A DNA stretch of 64,000 nucleotides from Thiocapsa rosea. Its GTDB lineage: Bacteria; Pseudomonadota; Gammaproteobacteria; Chromatiales; Chromatiaceae. Below the pieces are notes generated by a model that was not told the DNA's origin, did not search any database, and saw only the letters and a list, made by a program, of their open reading frames with translations. The translations under genes and the position numbers were made by a program. This document shows, one piece after another, positions 16,656-26,148 of the stretch (position 1 is the stretch's first letter; each line of letters begins with the position of its first letter). The stretch is from assembly GCF_003634315.1 (NCBI RefSeq), contig NZ_RBXL01000001.1, positions 1,658,501 to 1,722,500 on the forward strand, written 5' to 3'.

Positions 16656-18386
16656 TTACGCGGCAGCCGACCTCATCGCCGGACGTGCCTCCGAGCCTTC
16701 ATCGACCTTCTCATGGACCGGCTCCATCGCCTCGTCGACATAGCGGTACCCCGGCCGCCGCGTATCCTCCTTTACCCGCCGATAGAGCCGCCATACCCGC
16801 CAGGCGTAGGCGAACAAACCCCCGTAGGTGGTCGCGACCTCCCCGACACGGCGCGGGTAAAAGACCCATACAGGCTCGATCGGCAGCTCCGAGCGCCGCT
16901 CCGTGCGGATCTTGCGACGCAGAAACCCGCCCTGCAGCGGATGCACGCGCTCGAACCTGAAGCAGCCGTAGAACTCCAGTGCGATCTCCATGATGCGCTT
17001 CGGATTGCGGTTGAAGGCCGCGGCGCGCCGCATCAGGGTCTCCAGGTGCGCCATCGAGTAGTAGCTGTCCCACGCGCGGCGATAGACGTCCTGCCACTCC
17101 GGCGCGCTCATCCGCGGATGGGTCGTGCAGACATGCTCGAGGTCGTAGCGGTTGAGATCCGGGTCGAGCGGAGCGCCCTTCGCATGCAGCGCCTGGTGGT
17201 CGGCGGAGCCGGGCAGCGGGGTCAGACAGAAGAACTCCAGGATGTCGAGCGGCAGCTCCCGCTTGATCGTCTCGATATCGTCCAGGATGCGTTCCGGCGT
17301 GTCGTCCGGAAAGCCCAGGATGTAGCCGCAATAGGTCGTCACGCGTTGCTGCTGCCAGGCCAGCAGCATGTTGCGGTAGTTGGCGATCTTGTTTTGTTTC
17401 TTGTGCGCGGATTTGAGATTGTCCGCGTTGACGCTCTCCAGCCCGATGAAGACCCGCGACACGCCCGCGGCACGTGCCTTGGTCACGAACCCCGGCAGGG
17501 TGTGACACATGGTATCGACCTGGATGGTGAAGTTGAGCTTCACCCCGAGCTCGCGGCGCAGCGCGGCGATGCGGTCGAAGATCGGCTCCCAATTGCGATT
17601 GCGTGCGAAGTTGTCGTCGGTGATGAAGTAATGCCGAATGCCGTGAGCCAGGTTGGCGCGCAGCAGCTGCTCGATGTCGTCCGGGTCGCGGAAGCGCGAT
17701 TTTCGGCCCTGCACGTTGATGATGGTGCAGAAGCTACAGAGGAAGGGGCAGCCGCGCCCGGCATCGAATGTCCCGGGCATGGGGGCATAGCGCCGCGCCA
17801 CCTCCGGCGGGAGATAGGGCATGGTCTTGCCCTGCAGGTCCGGGAGCTCCGCCATGTGGTTGTAGAGCGGCTCCAGACGCCGCGCGTAGGCGGCACGGAG
17901 CAGGTCGGCAAAATGCTCCTCGGCTTCGCCGGCGAACAGGGTGACGCCCAGATCCATGGCCCCTTGCAGCTCCGGGGGCACGCCCGGGAGCATCGCCAAG
18001 GAGCCGCTGACGTGAAAGCCGCCCATGACGACCTGCAGCCCTGCCGCGCGAAAGCGTCGGGCCAGATCCATCGCGCGGGGGAACTGGTTGGACTGAACCC
18101 CCACGAGGCACACCAGACCCCGACCGCCGTTGCCTTGGATGCGACGGATGATTCGCTTCACCGGGACCGGCATGTTGGTCTCGTCGTAGGCGTTGACCTC
18201 GATGTGCACGCCCTCGCCCAAAACGCGGGATTGGTCGGCCGCGCGGGTCAGCCCGTAGAGGCTCGCGAGCGAGTTGGACGGGATCCATGCCTTGACCCAC
18301 TGGATCACATAGCCGGCGTCGTCGTAGTGCGACGGCTTGATCAATTCCACATGAAAACGGGTCGCGCTCGCGCTGTTCGGATGCAT
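16656..18386 (-). CDS. B12-binding-domain radical SAM protein
   Basis: A 576-residue class B-type radical SAM enzyme. The N-terminal ~165 residues resemble a cobalamin-binding fold (LVCLVGVQSNQFPRAMDLAR, VVMGGFHVSG, FAGEAEEHF). The radical SAM cluster motif is GRGCPFLCSFC with Cys213, Cys217 and Cys220. Downstream SAM-barrel elements are YFITDDNFARN, VSRVFIGLESV and YILGFPDDTPERI. The C-terminal ~150 residues are helical with aromatic and basic residues. Relatives act in methylation or ring rearrangement of lipids, hopanoids or tetrapyrroles, but I cannot assign a substrate. It is transcribed toward phaC, with repeats R7/R8 between them. No pathway partner is adjacent. Confidence 0.85.
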   Translation of the reverse strand: MHPNSASATRFHVELIKPSHYDDAGYVIQWVKAWIPSNSLASLYGLTRAADQSRVLGEGVHIEVNAYDETNMPVPVKRIIRRIQGNGGRGLVCLVGVQSNQFPRAMDLARRFRAAGLQVVMGGFHVSGSLAMLPGVPPELQGAMDLGVTLFAGEAEEHFADLLRAAYARRLEPLYNHMAELPDLQGKTMPYLPPEVARRYAPMPGTFDAGRGCPFLCSFCTIINVQGRKSRFRDPDDIEQLLRANLAHGIRHYFITDDNFARNRNWEPIFDRIAALRRELGVKLNFTIQVDTMCHTLPGFVTKARAAGVSRVFIGLESVNADNLKSAHKKQNKIANYRNMLLAWQQQRVTTYCGYILGFPDDTPERILDDIETIKRELPLDILEFFCLTPLPGSADHQALHAKGAPLDPDLNRYDLEHVCTTHPRMSAPEWQDVYRRAWDSYYSMAHLETLMRRAAAFNRNPKRIMEIALEFYGCFRFERVHPLQGGFLRRKIRTERRSELPIEPVWVFYPRRVGEVATTYGGLFAYAWRVWRLYRRVKEDTRRPGYRYVDEAMEPVHEKVDEGSEARPAMRSAAA

Positions 18387-19107
18387 GATGGTCCCTCGTC
18401 GACGGAGAAAGGGATGACCGGCGATGACTGCCTCGCCCGTGTGCCACGCACCGGGGGAACGCGGGTGCGCGGGCCTCGATCATCGTTTTGGCCGCATCGG
18501 CAGTGTCCAGATCGCCGCCCGGGTACGCCGACTTCAGTCGGCTCCCGCGCTCGGGCGACTGAAGTCGCCCGAGCGCGCCCGTACGGCGGACTGAGGTCCG
18601 TCTCCCCGGGAGCCGACTAAAGTCGGCGTACCCGGGCGTGCGGCCGGAGTTTGGCATCCGGGCGGGGAACCCGGGATGCCTGGACGAAAGGATGACCAAA
18701 GCCGGTGCGCGGAAAAACGAAGGCGAAGATTCAGGCGTCCAGCGCAGGTTCTGCGGTCGATGCTAGTCGCGATGAGAGACACGGGCAAGCCTCGGAGGCC
18801 GCCGCTGGAGGTTCCGGATCGGCATGGGCCGCACGGGGAACCAACACGCGTGCCCCGCCCGACCCCGCGGGACTGTCGCCGTCGCCTCCACCCGTGGCAT
18901 GATCCCGCGCGAGATCGACCGGGGATCATTCCGATACCCCGGGCTGACGAGGTTGTCGGGCATGCAACGCGAGATCACAGAGACCGCACAGGGGATTCAC
19001 GCACGGCCGGTCGCTACGGCACTCGCCGCATCGCTCATCGACCGCGACCACGCCCCCGTGCCGCAGAACGGCCCTGTCGGCGCAGCCGCGGACGGCGAGG
19101 ACCGGCG
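18387..19107. other. Intergenic region between radical SAM gene and DUF2126 gene
   Basis: It contains copy 2 of the dispersed palindromic repeat (about 18478-18691). The rest, up to the ATG at 19108, is G/C-rich. Open frames across it are arginine-rich and look non-coding. I see no gene. Confidence 0.5.
18478..18691. repeat. Dispersed ~210-base repeat with palindromes, copy 2 (inverted relative to copy 1)
   Basis: Three palindromic blocks (GCCGACTTCAGTCGGC, GGGCGACTGAAGTCGCCC and GCCGACTAAAGTCGGC) lie between 18527 and 18630. The flanks match the reverse complement of 1348-1560, including GATCATCGTTTTGGCC and the GGGAACCCGGGATGCCTGG side. Confidence 0.6.
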
Positions 19108-21306
19108 ATGAGCAAGCAGGACCGGGACGCGACGGACTTCGATGAGGCCGTCCTTGCACATGACGAGGCCGTCGCGGCGGCGATCTCTGCAATGGGGCTG
19201 GCGATTTGGGTCGGTACCGAGCCGACCTTCACCGACCGCTTCTCCGAGGCCCCTGAGTGGCTGAGTAGCGCGTTGGGCGAGGATAAGGCGACCCGCGCCG
19301 AGCAGCTCTTGTGCGCCATGCAAGCCCGCATGGGCGGCCTGGTATTGCGTACCGAAGGCCGACAATACCCCGGCGAGGATCAGCCGCGCTGGAGCCTCGG
19401 ACTCTATGCGCGGCGCGATGGCACGCCCGTTTGGCACGGACCGCCCGATCCCGCACTCGGCAGCCCCCCCGAGAGCGACTGCGATCTTGATGGGTTGCGC
19501 AGCGAACTCTGCACACGCCTGCGCGAGATCGGCTGCGGTGTGCGATCCTTCGCCGGAGACGCGGGTTGTCTCCATGTGGTCGCCCTGTTTCCCGCCGCCG
19601 GCAGCGCGGCTCTCGAGGACGACCCGCGCAGCAGCCTCATCGGGGAAGGGCTCGCGGACCCCGGTCGTGCCGACGACGCTCTCGACGACGCGAACGCGGC
19701 GGATGGGCTCCCCTGTTTCGTCCTAGACCGCATCACCTGGCAAGGTGCTGCGGTGGCCCGGATCGCGCTGCCCGATTGTGAGTCGGTCGAGCAGTTTTCC
19801 CGTTGTCTCGACGCGATCGGCGCGGCGGCCACCGACGCCGGCCTACCGGCACTTCTGCTGACCGGGCACCCGCCACCCGTGGATGCGACCGTCTCCTGGA
19901 CCACGATCACGCCGGATCCGGCGGTGATCGAGATCAATATGGCGCCTTATGCCGACGTGACCGGGTTGCTCGCTGCCACGCGCACACTCTATGCTGCAAG
20001 CACCGAGCTGGGACTCGCCCCCTACCGCCTCTATTACAACGGCTCGGTTGCGGATTCCGGCGGCGGCGGACAGATCACCTTCGGCGGACCCAGCCCGCAG
20101 GAGAGTCCCTTCTTCGTCGCGCCGCGCGTCCTGCCGCGCCTCGTGCGTTATCTGAACCGACATCCGGCCCTGTCCTATCTCTTCGCCCACGACCATATCG
20201 GCGGCTCAGGACAAGCGGTGCGCGCCGACGAGCGCGGGCGCGACGCCTTCCGCGAGCTGGGCCTCGCACTCGCCTTGCTGGAGCGCGGACCGCCTCCCGA
20301 TGCCGAGACGCTGTGGTCGGGACTGTCGCAACTGTTGACCGATGCCGTCGGGAACAGCCATCGCGCCGAGCTCAACATCGAGAAGCTCTGGAACCCCTAT
20401 ATCCCAGGACGCGGAAAGCTGGGTCTGGTCGAGCTGCGTGCCCTGCGCATGCAGCACACGCCCGAGCGTGCTGCGGCGCTCGCCGCCCTGTTGCGCGCCA
20501 TCATTGCGATGCTCGCTGTCCGAGAGTTCGATGCCCCGCTGTGCGATCACGGCGATGACCTGCACGACCGCTACGCCCTGCCCTATTACCTCGAACGCGA
20601 CCTCGAGGAGGTGCTCGGCGATTTAAGCGCGGCGGGCCTCGGCCTCGGGGCGCCCTTGGCCGAGCTGCTGAGACGCAACAGCCTGCGTCTGATTGCCCGG
20701 GTGCGGCATCGCGACTGCGAGCTGACGATCCGTCGCGCGGTGGAGTTTTGGCCCTTGATCGGCGACGTGGGTCGACAGGATCAGGAGACCTCCCGCTTGG
20801 TGGACGCGAGCACGACGCGCGTGGAGATCCGCCTGTGCGCCCTGGACCGGGCAGCCGCCGAGGACTTCGCCGATTGGCGGATCGCCGTCGGCGACGTTCA
20901 ACTCCCCTGGCGACTGGAGCAGGATCCGCGGGGGCCGGCGAAGGTCTTCGGTCTGCGCTATCGCAGCTTCGTGCTCTGGCAGGGGCTGCACCCGGCGCTG
21001 CCCGCCCAAGGCCCGCTGTCGCTGACGCTTTGGCACCCCGCGCACGCCGATGCCCTTCACGCCACCCTGCACGACTGGCGACCGAGCGGCGGCGGCTACG
21101 ACGGTCTCCCCGCCGACCTGGCCGAAGCCGCCGCGCGACGGGCCGAACGCTGCGTCGTCGAACCCGCATCCCCGCCCGCGCAGGAGACATTGCGCGCGCC
21201 GCCGCCCGAGGCCCTCACGCCCTATGCGTTGGATCTACGCTGGCTGGGGCTGGGGCTGGGGCTCGGGAGCGGTACAGAAGAGTCCGCGTGGAGCGAAGGG
21301 GCATGA
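19108..21306 (+). CDS. DUF2126-family protein
   Basis: A 732-residue protein resembling the DUF2126 portion of large transglutaminase-like fusion proteins (about 1100 residues). The opening region (ISAMGLAIWVGTEPTFTDR) and the central LYYNGSVADSGGGGQITFGG segment are the recognisable parts. RHPALSYLFAHDHIGGSGQ and LWNPYIPGRGKLGLVELRA also fit. No transglutaminase Cys-His-Asp domain precedes it, so only half of the usual fusion is present. The start is the ATG at 19108, preceded by GGCGAGGA. The stop overlaps the next gene's start as ATGA. With MoxR and DUF58 it forms a three-gene operon. Its biochemical activity is unknown. Confidence 0.85.
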   Translation: MSKQDRDATDFDEAVLAHDEAVAAAISAMGLAIWVGTEPTFTDRFSEAPEWLSSALGEDKATRAEQLLCAMQARMGGLVLRTEGRQYPGEDQPRWSLGLYARRDGTPVWHGPPDPALGSPPESDCDLDGLRSELCTRLREIGCGVRSFAGDAGCLHVVALFPAAGSAALEDDPRSSLIGEGLADPGRADDALDDANAADGLPCFVLDRITWQGAAVARIALPDCESVEQFSRCLDAIGAAATDAGLPALLLTGHPPPVDATVSWTTITPDPAVIEINMAPYADVTGLLAATRTLYAASTELGLAPYRLYYNGSVADSGGGGQITFGGPSPQESPFFVAPRVLPRLVRYLNRHPALSYLFAHDHIGGSGQAVRADERGRDAFRELGLALALLERGPPPDAETLWSGLSQLLTDAVGNSHRAELNIEKLWNPYIPGRGKLGLVELRALRMQHTPERAAALAALLRAIIAMLAVREFDAPLCDHGDDLHDRYALPYYLERDLEEVLGDLSAAGLGLGAPLAELLRRNSLRLIARVRHRDCELTIRRAVEFWPLIGDVGRQDQETSRLVDASTTRVEIRLCALDRAAAEDFADWRIAVGDVQLPWRLEQDPRGPAKVFGLRYRSFVLWQGLHPALPAQGPLSLTLWHPAHADALHATLHDWRPSGGGYDGLPADLAEAAARRAERCVVEPASPPAQETLRAPPPEALTPYALDLRWLGLGLGLGSGTEESAWSEGA

Positions 21307-22274
21307 GCCTGTCGGCAGACGTCCAACGCTGCGCCGATACACTGGCAGCGCTCGAAGCCGCCATCGGCTGCGCCCTCGTGGGTCAGCCTCAGGTCGTGCG
21401 CGAATCCGTGGTCGCCTTGGCCGCGGCCGGCCACGTGCTGCTCGAAGGCGTGCCCGGTGTCGGAAAGACGCTCTTGGTGCGCGCGCTCGCGGCCGCCGTC
21501 GGCGGGCGCTTCTCGCGGATCCAGTTCACTCCCGACCTGATGCCGAGCGATGTGACCGGACATGCCGTCTTCGATATGAAGAGCGAGGCGTTTCGGATTC
21601 GGCGCGGCCCGATCTTCTGCAACCTGCTGCTCGGCGACGAGATCAACCGGGCACCCGCGAAGACCCAAGCCGCGCTGCTCGAGGCCATGCAGGAGCAGCA
21701 GGTGACGATCGAGGGCACCCCGCTCGCGCTCACCCCACCCTTCTTGGTGTTCGCAACCCAGAACCCGATCGAGCACGAGGGGACCTATCCGCTGCCCAAG
21801 GCGCAGCTCGATCGCTTCCTGCTCAAGGTGATCGTCGATCACCCGGATGCGGACGAAGAGCTGGCGATGGTCCGCCAGATCACGCACGACCGGGTCGGCG
21901 ACCGGCTCGACGTTTCGGGCGTGCGCGAGGTGCTGAGCGCCACCGATCTGCTGGATCTGCAGCAGGTCACCGCGCGGCTGCGGATCGACGACGGTGTCCT
22001 CGCCTATGCCGTGCGCTTGGTCCGCTCGGCGCGTGATTGGCCCGGTGTGGAGACCGGACCCGGCCCTCGTGCCGGGATTGCGCTGGTGCGTGCCGCGCGC
22101 GGACATGCGCTCGCGGGCGACCGAGATTACGTCACGCCCGACGACGTCAAGGCGATGACCCCCGCCGTACTGCGCCACCGGCTAGCACTCGGCGCCGATC
22201 TGGAGATGGAGGGTCTCGGCCCGGAGGATATCCTGCGTGATCTTCTTGCCGGCGTGCCTGCCCCACGGACGTAA
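21303..22274 (+). CDS. MoxR-family AAA+ ATPase
   Basis: A 323-residue AAA+ chaperone of the MoxR/RavA class, which remodels or activates partner proteins, often with a DUF58 (von Willebrand-like) protein. Walker A is EGVPGVGKT and Walker B is LLLGDEINRAPAKTQAALLE. Sensor 1 is FLVFATQNPIEHEGTYPLP, with an arginine in AQLDRFLLK. The lid domain is C-terminal. It overlaps the DUF2126 stop by ATGA and is followed 27 bases later by the DUF58 gene. The TAA stop reads into TAAACCGAAACCGCGTCCG, a half copy of the palindromic repeat. Confidence 0.94.
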   Translation: MSLSADVQRCADTLAALEAAIGCALVGQPQVVRESVVALAAAGHVLLEGVPGVGKTLLVRALAAAVGGRFSRIQFTPDLMPSDVTGHAVFDMKSEAFRIRRGPIFCNLLLGDEINRAPAKTQAALLEAMQEQQVTIEGTPLALTPPFLVFATQNPIEHEGTYPLPKAQLDRFLLKVIVDHPDADEELAMVRQITHDRVGDRLDVSGVREVLSATDLLDLQQVTARLRIDDGVLAYAVRLVRSARDWPGVETGPGPRAGIALVRAARGHALAGDRDYVTPDDVKAMTPAVLRHRLALGADLEMEGLGPEDILRDLLAGVPAPRT

Positions 22275-22290
22275 ACCGAAACCGCGTCCG
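22272..22290. repeat. Half copy of the palindromic repeat
   Basis: TAAACCGAAACCGCGTCCG carries the B-type left arm only; no right arm follows before the DUF58 gene. Its first bases are the moxR stop codon. Confidence 0.5.
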
Positions 22291-22301
22291 TGCCGATCTC
22301 C

Positions 22302-23669
22302 ATGAGGGCCGAGGAGCCTGCACACGCGCGAAGCGGCCCCCGATCATTCGAGACCTGGCTTGGCATGAGACCACGCACCCCGCTGGTCGTGGCCCTTGTC
22401 GGCTGGACCTCGTTGGGCCTGGCCGCCGCCTGGCTCCCGCAGGCCGGTCTTCTCTGGCAAGGCGTCGGTATCCTGCTCGGGGCCTGTGCCGCGGCCGACC
22501 TGCTGGCCCTCGTCCGGCTGCCCTCGCCCGAACTGCGCGGCCGTATGCACGGCGTCCTGTTGCTCGGTGCGCCGGGCCGGGTTCGCCTCACGCTCGCCAA
22601 TCCCTCGCTCCGACACCTTCGGTTCCGTCTCCATGATCTGCACCCGAGCATGTTCGCGGTACAGGGTCTGCCGCGCGAGATCACTCTCGAGGCCGGCACA
22701 ACCGCGCAGATCGATTATCGCCTGACCCCGTCGCAGCGCGGGAGCTTCGCCGTCCCGGGTTGCGAGATCGCCTTGCGCTCGCCGCTCGGTCTCTGGGTCG
22801 GTCGACGCACCCTGACCCTGTCGACGACCCTGCAGGTCTTCCCGAATCTTGCCCGAATCGGCCGCGACGCCCTGCCCGCGATGCAGGATCGGCGCACCTG
22901 CACCGGGGAGCGACGCCGGTCGAGACGGGGTGAAGGGGCGGAGTTTCTTCAACTGCGCGACTATCATCGCGGCGACGGCTTACGACGGATCGACTGGAAG
23001 GCGACGGCGCGGATGCGTAAGCTTATCGCCCGAGAGTACGAAGACGAGCGCGACCGACATCTCGTCTTCCTGCTCGATACGGGGCGCCGGATGCGCCATC
23101 GCGATGCCGATCGCTCTCATCTGGACGAGGCATTGAGTGCACTGCTGACGGTCGCCTTTGTTGCCATCGCGTATGGCGATGCCGTGGGACTCATGACCTA
23201 TGGCGGGTCGCGACGCTGGTGCGCTCCGCGCAAAGAGGCGCAGACCATGCGCCGGCTGCTTGAACAGGTGTACGACATCCAGCCGAGCCTCGAGGTTTCG
23301 GATCCTCTGCAGGCGGCGCGCGAGCTGCTGCATCGGATGCCGCGACGGGCCTTGGTGGTGATGATCACCAACAGCCGAGACGAGGATCAGTCCGGGCTGG
23401 AGCTGGCGGCGCGCTTGCTTGGACGGCGTCATCTGTTGATGGTCGCGGACCTGCGCGAGTCGGCTCTCGATCGGAGCCTGGAGAGCGAGATCACGGACCT
23501 GCCGGGCGCACTGCGTTTGCATGCGGTGCATGGCTGGCTCGCCACGCGGCGACACCATCGGGAGCGTTTGCGCCATCTGGGCGTCGAAATCCTCGACCTT
23601 TTGCCGGCGCAGCTGCCGGGCGCCTTGGTCGAGCGCTATCTCGCGATCAAGCGCGCCGGGAGGCTGTGA
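22302..23669 (+). CDS. DUF58 domain-containing protein
   Basis: A DUF58 protein of about 455 residues, the usual partner of MoxR ATPases. Two hydrophobic N-terminal segments (TPLVVALVGWTSLGLAAAWL and LLWQGVGILLGACAAADLLA) suggest a membrane anchor. The DUF58 signature is EFLQLRDYHRGDGLRRIDWK. A VWA-like region follows (HLVFLLDTGRRMR, ALVVMITNSRDED). The start is uncertain between GTG 22290, ATG 22302 and ATG 22365; 22302 is given. The operon DUF2126-moxR-DUF58 probably acts at the envelope, which is an inference from family context. Confidence 0.9.
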   Translation: MRAEEPAHARSGPRSFETWLGMRPRTPLVVALVGWTSLGLAAAWLPQAGLLWQGVGILLGACAAADLLALVRLPSPELRGRMHGVLLLGAPGRVRLTLANPSLRHLRFRLHDLHPSMFAVQGLPREITLEAGTTAQIDYRLTPSQRGSFAVPGCEIALRSPLGLWVGRRTLTLSTTLQVFPNLARIGRDALPAMQDRRTCTGERRRSRRGEGAEFLQLRDYHRGDGLRRIDWKATARMRKLIAREYEDERDRHLVFLLDTGRRMRHRDADRSHLDEALSALLTVAFVAIAYGDAVGLMTYGGSRRWCAPRKEAQTMRRLLEQVYDIQPSLEVSDPLQAARELLHRMPRRALVVMITNSRDEDQSGLELAARLLGRRHLLMVADLRESALDRSLESEITDLPGALRLHAVHGWLATRRHHRERLRHLGVEILDLLPAQLPGALVERYLAIKRAGRL

Positions 23670-23671
23670 TC

Positions 23672-23864
23672 TAAACCGCGTCCCGAGCGAGATACGCCTT
23701 TTCGAGTGAGCTCGACGTTTTGTGCATCCACGACCCTTAGCGGAGACGCGGTTTAGAATGATATATTTTTTAATAGTTTAAACCGCGCCGTCTCCAGCGG
23801 TCGTCAAGTCCGCCGGGGCCGATCCCATCCGAAAACGTCGCATGCCGCGCCGGGCGCGGCTTAA
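23672..23864. repeat. Palindromic repeat pair (R9 23672-23755, R10 23779-23864)
   Basis: R9 is B-type and nearly identical to R7. R10 is A-type and close to R8 and R5. The spacer is 23 bases and A/T-rich. R9 begins three bases after the DUF58 stop. Confidence 0.92.
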
Positions 23865-23909
23865 GTGCGAACACCCGCACACCAACCCATCCATCTCAGG
23901 AGCCAAAGA

Positions 23910-25418
23910 ATGCGTTATCTGCTCGGCGCCCTTGCGCTAGCCGCGTCCATCCCCGTTCAGGCGGCCATCCCGGCGACACCGGTCATGACCCTCTACAAGT
24001 TCAACGGCCCGATGGAGGTGCCCTACTACAACGCCGACAGCTTCGCGCGCTCGGGCGCGACATCCCCCGCCGGAACCCTCACCCAAGGCACCTCCGTGAT
24101 CCCCTGCCTGATGATCCGAAACGGCAAACCCTTGACCGACGGCTCGGGGACGCCGTTCGTGGGATTCGAGGTCGTCGTCGACCCGAGGAAAGCGAGCCGC
24201 AGCGATACCGAGCGTTTCAGGAGTGCCGTCGCGGCGCGCAAGTCGATGAAGGTTCAAAACCATCACTGCCCATCGAGCGTGAAGAACGTCATCAACGTGC
24301 GCGAGCTCTATGCACTCGAGAAGGCACCCTTCTTCGATCCGCCCTCCAGCGGCCGTGCCGGCAGCCCGGGCGGCGCGAGCGAGCTGGACCGCATCGTGCG
24401 CAGCTTCCACGCATCGAGCCAATGCGAGGGTGCGAATCGCAACCTGACCGGGCGCCGTGCCGCACTCGACCGTGCCTGGGGCGACTTCATCCGCAGCAAC
24501 GGGCGGCTCGGCTCCGATGCCACGCTCGCGCGTGCGAAGCATCTCGACTACGTCATGCGAACGGCCATCTACGAGGGCCATCTCGAGCGCGGCTGCAACG
24601 CCTATGGGGCCTGCGAGCGCAACATCATCGTGCTCTCGATCCGCAACCGCGCGGTCGGTCAGTGTCTGACCCGGCAGGGATGCAAGTTCCCGGGCGACTT
24701 CCAGGGGGTCTCCTCCTCCGTGTCCCAATACAACATCTGGGACGAATACCTGACTCAGATCTCAGGCCTCACCGCCTGCTACCTGCGGCCCGATCTCGCA
24801 GACAATGACCGCTATGCCAAGCTCCAAGCCATGTATACCCAGTCGGTCGGGGATGCCGAGCGGATCCTCTTCGGCAGCGAGCGCGATCTGCAGGCGATCT
24901 TTCCGAACAATCGTCTGGCCGATCTGACCTCGATGCGCCACTACTATCACGCACCCGCGATGGGCAAGTGCTTCCCCACGCACGACCGCGTCGAGTACAT
25001 GACAGGCGCGGTCGCCCGCAACGGGGGCGATTTCGCGCTGATCGCCAACACGCGGATCAAGGTCGGACCCGCGAGCGGAGATGGCTATCGGTTCGAGGAG
25101 TTCCGCTTCGACGAGACCCCGGAGCGCGATATCGTCCGCACCGAGAACAATTATCCGGGCTTCATCGTCGACGGCCGCAAGGTCTCGCTGCGCACGCCCC
25201 GATCCTGCCCGCCCTACGGGATCCCGAGCGGCTGCCGCTCGGGCAACGTCGGCCGCTACCGTACGACCCCGAGCTGGCTCTCAGCCGGCAAACCGGTGGA
25301 GATCACCTGCAGCATCCAGGACCGGGGCGAGTCCTGCCGCAGCCCCGCCACGACCCGAACGGCCAGCGTCGGCGGCGTCTGCGACAAGGAGATGCGTCCG
25401 GTTGCCGGCGTGCATTGA
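23910..25418 (+). CDS. Exported cysteine-rich protein of unknown function
   Basis: I do not recognise this 502-residue protein. It has a clear Sec signal peptide (MRYLLGALALAASIPVQA, probable cleavage after VQA). The mature part holds 14 cysteines, an even number that fits seven disulfides and a periplasmic or secreted location. Recurrent aromatic motifs are present (YNIWDEYLTQISGLTACYL), with a C-terminal Cys/Ser/Thr-rich segment. The start at 23910 has CAGGAG upstream; an earlier in-frame ATG would prefix the signal peptide with 15 unrelated residues. The next gene starts 16 bases after its stop, so the two are probably cotranscribed. Codon use looks like that of its neighbours. Confidence 0.8.
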   Translation: MRYLLGALALAASIPVQAAIPATPVMTLYKFNGPMEVPYYNADSFARSGATSPAGTLTQGTSVIPCLMIRNGKPLTDGSGTPFVGFEVVVDPRKASRSDTERFRSAVAARKSMKVQNHHCPSSVKNVINVRELYALEKAPFFDPPSSGRAGSPGGASELDRIVRSFHASSQCEGANRNLTGRRAALDRAWGDFIRSNGRLGSDATLARAKHLDYVMRTAIYEGHLERGCNAYGACERNIIVLSIRNRAVGQCLTRQGCKFPGDFQGVSSSVSQYNIWDEYLTQISGLTACYLRPDLADNDRYAKLQAMYTQSVGDAERILFGSERDLQAIFPNNRLADLTSMRHYYHAPAMGKCFPTHDRVEYMTGAVARNGGDFALIANTRIKVGPASGDGYRFEEFRFDETPERDIVRTENNYPGFIVDGRKVSLRTPRSCPPYGIPSGCRSGNVGRYRTTPSWLSAGKPVEITCSIQDRGESCRSPATTRTASVGGVCDKEMRPVAGVH

Positions 25419-25434
25419 TGCGAGGCATGACGTG

Positions 25435-25959
25435 ATGAGCGCACTTCCCGCAACCTACCTCGGCATCATTACGCCGCTGATCGAAACGGCCAGGGAGATC
25501 CTCGAACGCGGCGAGAGCCTGAGCCCCTTCGCGTTCGTCGGCAACCTCACGACCGGAGAGACCTTTCCGGTCCTGCTGAGCACGGCCACGGAGGAGGAAA
25601 AAGACGCCGCGGCCGCCATGATTCGCCGGCTCGCCGAGCTGCACGAGGCCGATTTCATCTTCATGATCATGGAAGCCTGGTCCCTGCCGCCGAGCAAGGT
25701 CGGTCAGTTCAAGGAGATCATCGAGGAATACGGCTCGATCGGCGCCTCGCCCTACCGGGTCGACGTCGCCTCCTTCGCGCTCGAGACCCGTCACGGACTC
25801 TGGGTGACACAGATCCCGATCGAGCCGAAGGGCGCCTCGAAGACGCAGCGCACCTTCGGCCGACCGGAGTTCCAGCACTTCACCGAGGCCAATGGGCGGT
25901 TCGTCGACCTCTTGCCCGTGAAGGACGGCGAGCGGGAACCGCCCCGAACGCTGCATTAA
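25435..25959 (+). CDS. Hypothetical soluble protein
   Basis: A 174-residue protein with no signal peptide or membrane segment and no motif that I can assign. It has a helical, acidic middle part (EEEKDAAAAMIRRLAELHEA) and a strand-rich C-terminal half (HGLWVTQIPIEPKG, FGRPEFQHF). It follows the exported cysteine-rich protein by 16 bases. Its TAA stop is made by the first bases of repeat R11. Confidence 0.75.
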   Translation: MSALPATYLGIITPLIETAREILERGESLSPFAFVGNLTTGETFPVLLSTATEEEKDAAAAMIRRLAELHEADFIFMIMEAWSLPPSKVGQFKEIIEEYGSIGASPYRVDVASFALETRHGLWVTQIPIEPKGASKTQRTFGRPEFQHFTEANGRFVDLLPVKDGEREPPRTLH

Positions 25960-26148
25960 ACCGCGCCCTGTGCGGTATGCGATGTTTTTGGATGGGGCCA
26001 GCCCCGGCAGATTTGACGACCGCTGGAGCCGGCGCGGTTTAAAGTAATAAAAAGATTAAATTTTAAACCGCGTTTCGCCAAGATCGAGGAAGCCCCCGAC
26101 GCTGAACACAGCGTGAAGACTACGCATTTCGCTCTGGACGCGGTTTAA
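25957..26148. repeat. Palindromic repeat pair (R11 25957-26042, R12 26064-26148)
   Basis: R11 is A-type and R12 is B-type, with a 21-base A/T-rich spacer. R11 gives the stop of the preceding plus-strand gene. R12, read on the minus strand (TAAACCGCGTCCAGAGCG), gives the stop of lipB, so the pair joins two convergent genes and terminates both frames. Confidence 0.92.
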
